This document shows, one piece after another, positions 1-7,970 of a stretch of DNA of 64,000 nucleotides. Source of the DNA: CAYUET01 sp964443875 (GTDB taxonomy: Bacteria; Auribacterota; JAFGBW01); contig CAYUET010000010.1 in assembly GCA_964443875.1 (NCBI GenBank), positions 1-64,000 of the forward strand. Direction: 5' to 3'. The notes beneath the pieces were generated by a model that worked only from the letters and a program-made list of their open reading frames with translations, had not been told where the DNA came from and did no database searches. Numbering within the stretch: the stretch's first letter is position 1; every line of letters starts with the position of its first letter. The position numbers were made by a program, and so were the translations under genes.

Positions 1-76
1 TCTCAATCCCATGACGTTTCAAAATCCTGCACATCCGATGAAGCGGAAGTGCATCAAATTTACTTCCGTCCAACAT
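1..76 (-). CDS. Truncated open frame at the window edge, possibly the start of a HicA-like toxin
   Basis: A minus-strand frame opens at an ATG at 76 (a GTG lies one codon upstream) and runs off the left edge. It reads about 25 residues, including ALPLHRMCRILKRHGIE. The pattern of a short helix ending in Lys-x-His-Gly resembles the beginning of HicA-type mRNA interferases, which would fit the toxin-antitoxin pair next door. No ribosome site is obvious, and too little sequence is present to exclude another family or a chance frame. Confidence 0.2.
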   Translation of the reverse strand, partial: MLDGSKFDALPLHRMCRILKRHGIE

Positions 77-131
77 CACCTGCCGAATGCCTGCCAGCGC
101 ATGAGGTCAGTGTGCATGTGTTTGTTGGAAT

Positions 132-434
132 CTAAATTTCTTTTATCCTATCTTTCCAATAATTCGGCTTTCGATGGAGGTTGGCTATTGAAATGATAAC
201 TATTTTTTGATTAATGATTCTGTAATAAATCCCATACGGGAAACGATTCACTAAACATCTTCTGATTTCATCAGAAACAACAGGCCATGTTAAAGGAAAA
301 CCCGCAATAAATTCTATAGATTCTTGAACTTCAAAAAGGAATTCATAACCTAAATTTTTTGCCTGTTCTTCATAGTATTGAGCAGAATTTATCATCTCCT
401 CTTCAGCAGGAGGAATGAGAATAATATTATTCAT
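132..434 (-). CDS. ParE/RelE-family toxin
   Basis: This 100-residue protein has the make-up of the ParE/RelE toxin superfamily (plasmid stabilisation proteins). An N-terminal helix pair carries AEEEMINSAQYYEEQ, the middle has a conserved 'FPLTWPVVSDEIRRCLVNRFPYG' type segment (Arg, Phe-Pro-Tyr), and the end has IYYRI plus an isoleucine-rich beta strand. Family members inhibit DNA gyrase (ParE) or cleave mRNA on the ribosome (RelE); the sequence does not tell which. Its ATG overlaps the stop of the upstream antitoxin gene by ATGA, so the two are translationally coupled in the usual antitoxin-first order. The stretch is AT-rich compared with the core genes beyond 4.4 kb, in keeping with an acquired module. 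Confidence 0.82.
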   Translation of the reverse strand: MNNIILIPPAEEEMINSAQYYEEQAKNLGYEFLFEVQESIEFIAGFPLTWPVVSDEIRRCLVNRFPYGIYYRIINQKIVIISIANLHRKPNYWKDRIKEI

Positions 435-649
435 TTTAATGCGGCAAATGCTTTCTTGAATGCATCATTAGCTGAAATGGCAGTAAATTTCCCTTCACAA
501 AACATTTTGTATCTTTGTTTCGATTCTTCTAACCAAAGATCACTATAATTTTCCTTTGGCTCAAGGCTTTCAAGGATATGTTCAGCAATAATAGCTCTTT
601 CTCTTGGAGCAAGTTTGGAAACTTCGTGTTCTATTTCTTGTATTTGCAT
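431..649 (-). CDS. Antitoxin of a ParE/RelE module (addiction module component family)
   Basis: A 72-residue acidic and helical protein. Its features are an N-terminal block MQIQEIEHEVSKLAPRERA, then AEHILESLEP, then an acidic W-containing linker (DLWLEESKQRY), and a C-terminal segment with ISANDAF. This matches the short 'addiction module component' antitoxins that pair with ParE/RelE toxins. They neutralise the toxin by direct binding, and many repress their own promoter. The gene precedes and overlaps the toxin gene by four bases (ATGA). The AT-rich stretch at 650-720 just upstream would hold its promoter. Confidence 0.78.
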   Translation of the reverse strand: MQIQEIEHEVSKLAPRERAIIAEHILESLEPKENYSDLWLEESKQRYKMFCEGKFTAISANDAFKKAFAALK

Positions 650-715
650 ATTTTATTTTCCTTATCATTAATTTATAATACATTAACAAATTTGGAAATT
701 TTTTAAAATACTTAA

Positions 716-919
716 TTATACCTGCCTACGCCATCTGTCTATCAAAGACCCGGATACATTGTGTTCTCGTATGGCTCCTGCTTTTGTTATGGCTCCGCTA
801 TCAAGCTGATGGATAAGATTTCTCTTGAACTCTTCAGACTTGTAAAAAAATTGGGGAGAATTGATAAGAAATTTGCTTTGAAAGTTCTTTTTGTTTTATC
901 TGAAATGTTCGCAGCTTAA
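716..919 (+). pseudogene. Open-frame remnant without a start codon
   Basis: Between a stop at 713-715 and a TAA at 917-919 one frame stays open for 67 codons. It reads through IKLMDKISLELFRLVKKLG and ends FVLSEMFAA. It lacks a usable ribosome site and an early start codon, which suggests the 3' remnant of a decayed gene. No family is recognised. It sits between two accessory genes, so a leftover of a mobile element is possible but unproven. Confidence 0.2.
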
Positions 920-923
920 CTTT

Positions 924-2045
924 TCAAGTCTGATGGAAATTCCTTTTGAGTGAATAGCTTGTACTTCGTCCCCCGGCAGGATCCTTGACCAGAATTCCGT
1001 ATTCTATAAGCGGAATAATATCCCTCTGGGCAGTATCTTGAGAACATTTCATCATCTTTGCCCATTTCGAAGATGTAAGTTTTCCTTCAAATTTTTCGTC
1101 TAATAATTTATTCAACATCAAACGTTGGCGTTCATTCAATGATAATTGAGAATGCGATTTCCAGAACTGGTCTTTATTAAAGACGATGGCAAGGGAAGAT
1201 TCAGCTCCTTCAATGGCTCGTTTTAGACATTCTAAAAACCACTTCATCCAATTTGATATATTGAGAGTCCCTTTTTGCGTTTTTTCGAGAACATTATAGT
1301 ATTCTGTACGTTCCATGCGAATTTGAGCAGACATGCTGTAATAACGTTGAAAGCTATTTTCAGATCTAGCCAATGCCCAATCCGCAATAGCACGGGCAAT
1401 ACGGCCATTGCCATCCTCAAAGGGATGTATTGTCACAAACCATAAATGCGCCTTGGCACTTTTAAGCACAGGATCTATGTCGCCAGTCTGATTAACCCAA
1501 TCCAGAAAAACATTTAACTCATGTTCCAGTCGATGTGCCGCAGGGGCCTCAAAATGAACTTTTTCGTGTCCAATAGGACCTGAAACAACTTGCATCGGCC
1601 CTTTGGCATCATCCCGAAAAATTCCAACACTAATATTAGATTTTTTACCGGAGAATAATGACTTATGCCAGTTAAACAAACGTTCCTTGGACAAGGAATG
1701 AGAATAATTCTGAGTCGCTTCAAGCATCATCTTCACTACACCATCAATGTGTCGATCCGAAGGCAAAAGGCCTCCAATATCCATACCTAGGCGACGAGCA
1801 ATAGAGGATCTTACCTGGTCTTTATTTAAGATTTCGCCTTCAATCTCACTGGATTTTACAACATCATCCGTTAAGGCCTGAAGTACAGTTTCATTACGGT
1901 GAGGGAATCCCAAGCCTTCCATGCGTCCCAGAAGCCGACCTTGTTTAAGTCGGACTTCAGCTAGAAGCGAAGACAAAGCTTCTTGATCCCAATAAAGTTC
2001 CGGCCAGTTTGACAATTGATGTATATATTTTTTCATTCTCCGCAT
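924..2045 (-). CDS. Fic family protein (probable AMP-transferase) with C-terminal winged helix
   Basis: This 373-residue protein has a DUF4172-like N-terminal block, then the Fic core with signature HPFEDGNGRIAR at residues 207-218. His207 is the expected catalytic base, and the DGNGR loop binds the nucleotide phosphates. Residues 65-71 (SSEIEGE) match the (S/T)xxxE(G/N) inhibitory motif in front of the core, as in class II Fic proteins, so activity is likely self-inhibited. The last ~75 residues look like a winged helix (LNERQRLMLNKLL to the TSSKWAKMMKCSQDTAQRDI segment). Family members transfer AMP or other nucleotides to target hydroxyls; the target is unknown. A second ATG at 2036 (MKKYIHQL) is an equally good start. 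The gene stands alone in the accessory stretch. Confidence 0.88.
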   Translation of the reverse strand: MRRMKKYIHQLSNWPELYWDQEALSSLLAEVRLKQGRLLGRMEGLGFPHRNETVLQALTDDVVKSSEIEGEILNKDQVRSSIARRLGMDIGGLLPSDRHIDGVVKMMLEATQNYSHSLSKERLFNWHKSLFSGKKSNISVGIFRDDAKGPMQVVSGPIGHEKVHFEAPAAHRLEHELNVFLDWVNQTGDIDPVLKSAKAHLWFVTIHPFEDGNGRIARAIADWALARSENSFQRYYSMSAQIRMERTEYYNVLEKTQKGTLNISNWMKWFLECLKRAIEGAESSLAIVFNKDQFWKSHSQLSLNERQRLMLNKLLDEKFEGKLTSSKWAKMMKCSQDTAQRDIIPLIEYGILVKDPAGGRSTSYSLKRNFHQT

Positions 2046-2187
2046 TTCCTGCGTAGATTATAAGCTATATTCTCCGCATCAATCAAGAAATTTTTAAAAG
2101 GTTATTTTGGGGAGACTACAGGAAACGGAAAAAATCGTACGCTAAGGAACGTCATTAAAATGACGTTATTATAAAATATAATACTAT

Positions 2188-2407
2188 TTAGCCCGCATAT
2201 TGCATGAAAAATCAGAAGAAATTCATCTGAACCCTGATCAATCAATCCTTCCAGCCTCGCTATTGACTTCAACCTTTGGGTACAAATTGTACCCAATCCT
2301 GTATTCAGGCAAAAAACAACCTTTTGTCTGCGCAAGCCTGTTTTGACCTGGGCAAACAGGCATTGCATCCCCGAATATTTGTCGCTTACGCGCAAAATTC
2401 AAGCTAA
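2188..2407. repeat. ~220-bp interspersed element, copy A (inverted-repeat ends)
   Basis: This segment is nearly identical to 60109-60329: roughly four substitutions and one indel over the ~200 bp compared by eye. Its ends are TTAGCCCG and CAAGCTAA, a worn version of the perfect TTAACCCG/CGGGTTAA ends of the other copy. A 21-bp palindrome (TTGGGTACAA, one base, TTGTACCCAA) lies near the centre at 2276-2296. There is a further hairpin-forming stretch GCCTGTTT...AAACAGGC towards the right end. No transposase is inside, so it looks like a MITE-like non-autonomous element. The open frame crossing it on the minus strand is judged spurious. Confidence 0.75.
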
Positions 2408-2423
2408 AATTTTATAAAAGGTG

Positions 2424-3623
2424 CTACAACCATTTGTAATAGTCTTCAAAGGTTACTGAAAGTAAGTCTTGTCCCAAAGAACAAGTTGTGTCGGATAAAG
2501 AAATTAGCCTTCCCGTTTTTATGGGTAGTTTATTAAAAATCTGCTTTATTTTAATAATATTGGAGGCATCCTGGATACGAGGGGTCATATTCAGTTTGAT
2601 TTCACAAGGGAATAATTCCGCATTGTTTTCTATTAAAAGATCAACTTCAAGGGCGTTATTGGTCCTTAAATAATAAAGTTGAATATTTTTTTTATAATTA
2701 AAAATTTTCTTTACGGTTTCCTGAATGCAAAAATTTTCAAATAAGGCCCCTGCTGAAGATCCTTTCATTAATATTTCACTGTCCCGGATACCAGTAAGAT
2801 AACAAACCAATCCTGTATCAAGAAAATATACCTTCGGGGATTTTACAATTCTTTTCCCCAAATTGTTATAATAGGGGTAAAGCAAATAAATAATACGACT
2901 TGCTTCCAAAACTGAGATCCAGCGTTTAGCTGTATTGACAGCAATTCCGATATCTGCCGCCAGGGAGGTTAAATTCAAAATCTGAGAACATCTGGAAGCT
3001 AAAAGCTGTGTAAACCTCTGAAAATCCCGCAGATTGCCGATATCAAAGACACTTCTAAGATCTCGTTCCAGATACGTTTGGAAATAATTGGACATCCATT
3101 GGGAAATATCCATTTTTAAATTAATGCAGGGCTCAGGGAAAGATCCTCTAAGACAGGAATCAATAAACATTTCTTTGATAGTTTTACATTTTTTTTTAAA
3201 AAAGGAGATCTTTTGTTTTTCAGTGCAATTAAAAGGTAAAAGTTCAAAAATGGCTACACGTCCAGCCAGAGAATCCCCTAAATTTTTAATCAGATGATAT
3301 TGCTGAGAGCCTGTTAAAATATATCTGCCTTTCTGATCATGCTTTTCATCGATTGCGATTTTAATATAACTGGTAAGTTGAGGGGCATATTGAATTTCAT
3401 CTATAATCATTCTTTCCCCAAGCGACTCCAGAAACATTTTTGGATCGGTTACTGCTGATTCTCGCATCAGCGGATCATCCAGCGTAACATATTTGTGTGT
3501 TGCCCTAAATAGACGTTTAAGCAGGGTTGATTTTCCAGTTTGTCTCGGCCCGGTAAGGGCTACGGCACAAAACTGATCTGAAGTTTTTTTAATCAGCTTC
3601 TCAATTTCTCGTTCAATGTACAT
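2424..3623 (-). CDS. AAA_14/DUF4143-type P-loop ATPase
   Basis: This 399-residue ATPase has Walker A GPRQTGKS at residues 25-32, Walker B MIIDEIQ around 72-78, and a sensor-like ILTGSQQ near 102-108. A C-terminal DUF4143-like region contains FLDTGLVCYL and EVDLLIE. The latter resembles a PD-(D/E)xK-type remnant common in this family. Such proteins are widespread stand-alone ATPases in accessory regions; their function is largely unknown, and roles in toxin-antitoxin-like or stress systems have been proposed. A GGAG lies ten bases before the ATG. The only nearby features are the Fic gene and copies A and C of the interspersed repeat. AT-rich base use suggests acquisition. Confidence 0.85.
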   Translation of the reverse strand: MYIEREIEKLIKKTSDQFCAVALTGPRQTGKSTLLKRLFRATHKYVTLDDPLMRESAVTDPKMFLESLGERMIIDEIQYAPQLTSYIKIAIDEKHDQKGRYILTGSQQYHLIKNLGDSLAGRVAIFELLPFNCTEKQKISFFKKKCKTIKEMFIDSCLRGSFPEPCINLKMDISQWMSNYFQTYLERDLRSVFDIGNLRDFQRFTQLLASRCSQILNLTSLAADIGIAVNTAKRWISVLEASRIIYLLYPYYNNLGKRIVKSPKVYFLDTGLVCYLTGIRDSEILMKGSSAGALFENFCIQETVKKIFNYKKNIQLYYLRTNNALEVDLLIENNAELFPCEIKLNMTPRIQDASNIIKIKQIFNKLPIKTGRLISLSDTTCSLGQDLLSVTFEDYYKWL

Positions 3624-4427
3624 AGCAATGTATCTCCGTTTGAGGGTATAATTTTAGCAATCAAGGGTATAAAAGTAAATGCAAATTTGCTTTCAGACTG
3701 CAAATATGTATTAACTTGATCTGGTCTGAATTTTGACCAATAGGTTCAATCAACCCGTATTTTCAGGTTTTAAAATCAGAAAGGCAGAATTATTTCAATA
3801 GACTCCATATAATAAAAATCTATCGGCTGAGCAAATCCAAAAATCCCCTGTTTTTTTCAGAACATTTGAAGTCACAATCCCGTGTATGTAAGGAAAATTC
3901 AGAGCTTATTCAGTTATTTTTTTAGTTAAATACCAAAAGAAGTAAATATATTTTTGGGACTAATCCAAAAAAAGTAAAATCCGTATTTCCTTCCGGGCCT
4001 CCGAAATTCAATTTTAAGGACATCAAGGGTGAGGGTTAAAGGAATCTCTCTATTTTCAGATATTCAAATGAACTATAAATACCACTTGTATTTGTTCAAT
4101 AAGGCAGATAGAATCAAAAAAAGATAAAAATTCGGATATTGCATGAAAATAATATTAAAATTTTTCAGGAAATATAATGTATTACCCGTTATTTTATCAG
4201 AATGAAAAAATACTTTTTTTACGCAAGCCGTTTTTATTGGTATAAAGACGGACATTGCACCCCGAATATTTGTCACGACGTGAAAAATTAGGGATAAGGC
4301 AGCTAAAACGGAATTATGCCGTTAAGCTAATCCTCCAAAGAGATTCCGGGTTTTGCCGCCTTCATCCGTTACAGGGGCAGGCGTATAACTTAATCCTTTA
4401 GGGCAACATTAATTATAAGGAGCAGAT
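3624..4427. other. Gene-free stretch with decayed repeat
   Basis: About 800 bp without a convincing gene. The left part is AT-rich and featureless. A decayed copy of the interspersed element lies at 4129-4297. From about 4300 to 4427 base composition shifts to that of the helicase gene downstream, with a short hairpin (ACGG...CCGT, about 4309-4323). This part may be its 5' leader. An AAGGAG at about 4418-4423 is the helicase ribosome site. Confidence 0.5.
4129..4297. repeat. Decayed copy (C) of the ~220-bp interspersed element
   Basis: The left end (TTCGGATATTGCATGAAAA) and right end (CATTGCACCCCGAATATTTGTC) are recognisable against copies A and B. CGCAAGCC is shared in the interior. The middle has diverged and lost about 50 bp. 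The order and spacing of the shared blocks are the same as in the intact copies. Confidence 0.55.
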
Positions 4428-5900
4428 ATGAAAAGCAAACCAGTGGAAAGCACCGATACTTTCGAATCCTTTGGATTTCAGGAAAATATCATGAAAGGCA
4501 TCCGCCATGCCGGATTTATCACCCCAAGTCCCATTCAGAAGGAAGCCATCCCCGTCGTTATGGCCGGTTCGGATGTGATCGGTCAGGCCCATACCGGCAC
4601 CGGAAAAACCGCCGCTTTTGCTTTACCGGTCATGAACCGCATGAAGCCCAAATCCTATTTTGAACTTCTGATCATTACCCCTACCCGTGAACTGGCGATC
4701 CAGGTGGGTGAGGAAATTTTTAAGCTCGGACAATTTGCCGGCATTAAAACAGGCGCGGTTTACGGAGGCCAGAGTTATGACCGGCAATACAAAATGATTG
4801 AACAGGGGGTTCATGCCATTACGGCGACACCCGGCAGACTTCTTGACCTTTTTAAAAGCGGGAAACTCAAAAATCTGAAACCTTCCGTGGTGGTTCTGGA
4901 TGAAGCCGATGAGATGCTGGACATGGGGTTTCTGGAGGATATCCAGGAGATTTTTAAATTTCTGCCTGAAAAACGCCAGACTCTTCTTTTTTCAGCCACC
5001 ATGCCTGAACCGATTAAAAGACTGGCCAACAGGATTTTAAAGAATCCTGTCATGGTCTCCACCATCCATGACGATGACAAGGCCACCAATAAAGACATTC
5101 AGCAGCTCTACTGTGTGGTGGAGGAAAATGAAAGAGAAGATGCCGTGATCCGGATCATGGATTATCAGCAGCCGGAAAAAGCCATTGTTTTCTGCCGCAT
5201 GAAAAATGAAGTTGAAAAACTGGCCCAGTCCCTTTCCGCCAGGGGGATCAACTGCGCGGCTTTACACGGCGATATCCAGCAATCTCAGAGGAATCATGTC
5301 ATGCAGGGTTTCCGGAAGGGAAATTATGAAGTCCTTGTTGCAACCGATGTGGCGGCCCGCGGCCTTGATGTGGCCGATGTCACCCATGTGTTTAACTATC
5401 ATATGCCTTTTGATTCCAAGAGTTATGTCCACCGAATCGGCCGTACGGGAAGAGCGGGGAAAAAGGGCAAGGCGATCACGCTTGTGACACCCAGGGAATT
5501 TTATCAGATCGAACGCATTCAGCGAAATCTGGGAGTCCGTCTGGAGATTCAGATGGTTCCCACTCTTCACCAGATGAAGGCTGTCCGTACCCAGCAGCTG
5601 ATGGAAAAAGTGAAGCTCCAGACCCTGGAGCCTACAGCAGTGACTATGGTGAATAACATGGGGGATGAGATGGATATAGCCGCGATTGCCTATAAGCTGG
5701 CCTCTCTTCTTCTGGTTCAGGAAAGCGGGGATTTCACGGGGCCTGACTCCATAGGTGTTGTGGGCAAAAAGCTGGAACAGCTGACCTCCCCGAAAAAGCG
5801 TTTTGAGGGAAAAAGAGACCGCTTTCATCGCGGGGGCAGGGGTGAAGAACGCGGCGGATTTCGCAAACGGAAGTTCTATGACAAGAGGAAAAGAAATTAG
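4428..5900 (+). CDS. deaD: DEAD-box ATP-dependent RNA helicase (DeaD/CsdA-like)
   Basis: This 490-residue protein has all helicase motifs in order: Q motif (GFITPSPIQ, 29-37), motif I AHTGTGKT (54-61), PTRELA (85-90), DEAD (158-161), SAT (189-191), and motif VI HRIGRTGRAG near 345. After the core (about residue 400) there is no recognisable DbpA-type RNA-binding domain. Instead the tail is strongly basic and Gly/Arg-rich (RGGRGEERGGFRKRK), a common non-specific RNA-binding extension. Such helicases unwind structured mRNA or rRNA during cold adaptation, ribosome assembly and decay. An AAGGAG site precedes the ATG. It is followed after about 100 bp by trpS in the same direction. The symbol reflects family resemblance; RhlE-type activity is possible. 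Confidence 0.93.
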   Translation: MKSKPVESTDTFESFGFQENIMKGIRHAGFITPSPIQKEAIPVVMAGSDVIGQAHTGTGKTAAFALPVMNRMKPKSYFELLIITPTRELAIQVGEEIFKLGQFAGIKTGAVYGGQSYDRQYKMIEQGVHAITATPGRLLDLFKSGKLKNLKPSVVVLDEADEMLDMGFLEDIQEIFKFLPEKRQTLLFSATMPEPIKRLANRILKNPVMVSTIHDDDKATNKDIQQLYCVVEENEREDAVIRIMDYQQPEKAIVFCRMKNEVEKLAQSLSARGINCAALHGDIQQSQRNHVMQGFRKGNYEVLVATDVAARGLDVADVTHVFNYHMPFDSKSYVHRIGRTGRAGKKGKAITLVTPREFYQIERIQRNLGVRLEIQMVPTLHQMKAVRTQQLMEKVKLQTLEPTAVTMVNNMGDEMDIAAIAYKLASLLLVQESGDFTGPDSIGVVGKKLEQLTSPKKRFEGKRDRFHRGGRGEERGGFRKRKFYDKRKRN

Positions 5901-6007
5901 AAAGCGAATAAGGCAGGCTTTATTCAAAAAGATTGATCTTCTGGATTTTCCTGCTATAAAATATTTTTTTTGTTTTAACAGAGTCAAAAATTTTTAAGGA
6001 TATACGC

Positions 6008-6973
6008 ATGAGAATTTTATCAGGAATACAGCCTTCAGGAAGGCTTCATCTCGGGAATTATTTCGGCATGATGAAACGCATGATCGATTACCAGACCCAT
6101 CATGAACTTTTTTGTTTTATTGTGAACCTGCATGCGCTTACAACCGTTTTTGACGCGAAAACCCTTCGGGAAAACAGCTATGCTGCTGTTGCGGATTTTC
6201 TGGCTCTGGGCATGGACCCTGATAAATCTGTTTTCTGGCTTCAATCCGATGTCCCTGAAGTCACCGAGCTGACCTGGTACCTGGGGAACGTGACCCCCAT
6301 GGGGCTTCTGGAAAGAGGCACCTCCTACAAGGAAAAGATCGACAAGGGAATCCCCTCCTCGCATGGGCTTTTCTCCTATCCTGTACTTATGGCTGCGGAT
6401 ATTTTGCTCTATCAGGCGCAGAAGGTTCCGGTCGGCAAAGATCAGAAGCAGCACCTTGAAATGGCAAGGGATATTGCCATCAAGTTCAACAATGCCTATG
6501 GAGAGACCTTTGTGATTCCTGAACCTGAAATCGAAAAGGAATCGGCGATTATTCCCGGTGTTGACGGACAGAAGATGTCGAAATCCTATGGCAATACGAT
6601 CGAAATTTTTTCTGAGCCTTCTGAATTAAAGAAGAGAATTATGGCGATTAAAACAGACTGTAAAACGCTTGAAGAGGCCAAAGACCCTGAAGCTGTGATC
6701 ATGTTTCAGATTTATAAACTTCTGGCCGAGGAAGTTTCGGCACATGAGATGGAGCAGAAATTAAAGGCCGGAGGTTACGGCTATGGCGACTGCAAAAAAG
6801 AACTGCTTAAAGTTGTTACTGAAACTTTTACTCCGTTAAAGGAAAAAAGAGACCGCTATCTTGCGGATAAGGATTTCCTCAGGGATGTACTCCAAAAGGG
6901 AGCTTCAAAGGCAAGGGCTGCGGCTTTAACAACCCTTGAGAAAGTGCGTGAAAGAGTCGGGGTCAAACTTTAG
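6008..6973 (+). CDS. trpS: Tryptophanyl-tRNA synthetase
   Basis: This 321-residue class Ic synthetase charges tRNA-Trp. Its HIGH-like signature lies at HLGN (residues 14-17) after PSGR, and KMSKS is intact at 189-193 (GQKMSKSYGN). The length is standard for bacterial TrpRS. The C-terminal helix block has RDRYLAD at 281-287 and ends in VGVKL. Part of the coding sequence for this block recurs downstream at 7038-7060 with only third-position changes, inside a repeat pair. A terminator serves the gene at 7204-7231. Confidence 0.97.
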   Translation: MRILSGIQPSGRLHLGNYFGMMKRMIDYQTHHELFCFIVNLHALTTVFDAKTLRENSYAAVADFLALGMDPDKSVFWLQSDVPEVTELTWYLGNVTPMGLLERGTSYKEKIDKGIPSSHGLFSYPVLMAADILLYQAQKVPVGKDQKQHLEMARDIAIKFNNAYGETFVIPEPEIEKESAIIPGVDGQKMSKSYGNTIEIFSEPSELKKRIMAIKTDCKTLEEAKDPEAVIMFQIYKLLAEEVSAHEMEQKLKAGGYGYGDCKKELLKVVTETFTPLKEKRDRYLADKDFLRDVLQKGASKARAAALTTLEKVRERVGVKL

Positions 6974-6987
6974 GCGTGGTGTTTTTG

Positions 6988-7166
6988 AAAGGCATGGATC
7001 CCGGAGTCAAGCTCCGGGATGACAAAAAAAGAAAAATAGAGACCGATATCTGGCTGATAATGGGCGTCTTCAGACAAAACAGCATATCCGAATTCAATCT
7101 TTTTGTAATTATTTGATTTACGGGCTTCCCGTCATTCCGGGACTTGATCCCGGAATCCATGCCTTT
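6988..7166. repeat. REPIN-like inverted pair of palindromic repeats
   Basis: Two 36-bp units (6988-7023 and 7131-7166) stand in inverted orientation, 107 bp apart. Each unit starts AAAGGCATGGAT from its outer end and carries its own hairpin (CCCGGAG...CTCCGGG in the left unit, TTCCGGGA...TCCCGGAA in the right). The six differences between the units fall in pairs that keep each hairpin base-paired. This is the architecture of REP doublets (REPINs), which are mobilised by single-copy RAYT transposases elsewhere in a genome. Confidence 0.7.
7038..7060 (+). pseudogene. Vestige of a trpS 3' end
   Basis: Twenty of 23 bases match trpS codons for RDRYLAD (6848-6870). The three differences are all at third codon positions and silent. 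The similarity fades after this (DNGRLQ against DKDFLR). It lies between the two arms of the repeat pair, and looks like the leftover end of a second trpS copy rather than a functional gene. Confidence 0.45.
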
Positions 7167-7203
7167 GTATAAAACACAGAATTATTCTATGCCGGTTATA
7201 AAT

Positions 7204-7231
7204 AAAAAAGCCCCTGAAAAGGGGCTTTTTT
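7204..7231. terminator. Bidirectional rho-independent terminator
   Basis: The hairpin AAAAAAGCCCC-TGAAAA-GGGGCTTTTTT has a T run on both strands. It lies between trpS (+) and the DUF4013-like gene (-), whose stop is at 7256. Confidence 0.85.
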
Positions 7232-7255
7232 ATTAGAAATAATTTTAATTTTTTC

Positions 7256-7942
7256 TTAGGCCTGGGGAGCGGCCGGAGGTGGAGTAGGGGGATTTTTTTC
7301 TTCCGCAGGCGCAGGGGGTGTCTGATCCGCAGGAACCGGTGCTTCAGCATGGCTTTTGACATAGATTTCAGCAAGCATGGGGAAGAAAACGACCATGGTA
7401 TAAAAAAGAGGAAAAGGGGCTAAAACCCCGCAGCATCCGATAAACACGGATACAAAGGCAAAAATGAAATAGGGGATGAGGATGGGAAGATAGTCCTTAA
7501 AATCCTTCTTTAAATCTTCAATCAGGGCGCCCGGTTCAAGAGCGGTTTGCCATTTGCTGGTTTCACGGAGTCTGAAGGCGCAGATAACAATAAGGGCAGG
7601 AAGAATAAGTCCAAAAGCAATGCTTAAGAGCAGGTTCACAACGAATCCGAGGCACGGCACGAATCCGAGGATAAAGGAACATCCCATCAGAACAATCAAA
7701 AGTCCAAAGCTTAACAGGGCAAGAGGAATGCCGTCCATGAATAATTTTTCAAGGTTCTGCCATTTCGGCATCTGGACCGGTTTTTTTTCTTTTACATTCT
7801 GAAGAAGATCCATCAGGAAACCGAATACAACGGCATGCCCTAAAATGGGGATATAGAGAAGCAATCCTCCGATTAAGATTTTGACCAGTGCGTTTTCTTC
7901 TTTGGCAACGGCTTTGAATTTTTCGATAATGCTGCTGAACAT
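7256..7942 (-). CDS. DUF4013-type integral membrane protein
   Basis: This 228-residue membrane protein has a short cytosolic start (MFSSIIEKFKAVAKEENA) and about five to six hydrophobic segments, including GGLLLYIPILGHAVVFGFL and the Gly/Cys-rich SFILGFVPCLGFVVNL. A proline/alanine-rich soluble tail ends in PPTPPPAAPQA. The pattern of re-entrant glycine-rich helices fits the DUF4013 family, whose function is unknown. The Shine-Dalgarno site is excellent (AAAGGAGG before the ATG). Upstream, at 7971-7995, a perfect inverted repeat could be an operator. The nearest genes (yggT-proC) lie on the same strand but are 150 bp away with hairpins between. Confidence 0.75.
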   Translation of the reverse strand: MFSSIIEKFKAVAKEENALVKILIGGLLLYIPILGHAVVFGFLMDLLQNVKEKKPVQMPKWQNLEKLFMDGIPLALLSFGLLIVLMGCSFILGFVPCLGFVVNLLLSIAFGLILPALIVICAFRLRETSKWQTALEPGALIEDLKKDFKDYLPILIPYFIFAFVSVFIGCCGVLAPFPLFYTMVVFFPMLAEIYVKSHAEAPVPADQTPPAPAEEKNPPTPPPAAPQA

Positions 7943-7970
7943 AGACCCGCCTCCTTTTAATGAGACTTTA

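Noticed and set aside
2102..2395. 97-codon minus-strand frame through repeat copy A, similar to one at 60095-60277
   Set aside because: It exists only because the repeat is duplicated. The similar frames share just the repeat part, differ outside it, and lack ribosome sites.
5262..5987. 241-codon minus-strand frame inside the helicase gene
   Set aside because: It is a shadow of a clearly coding helicase with all motifs.
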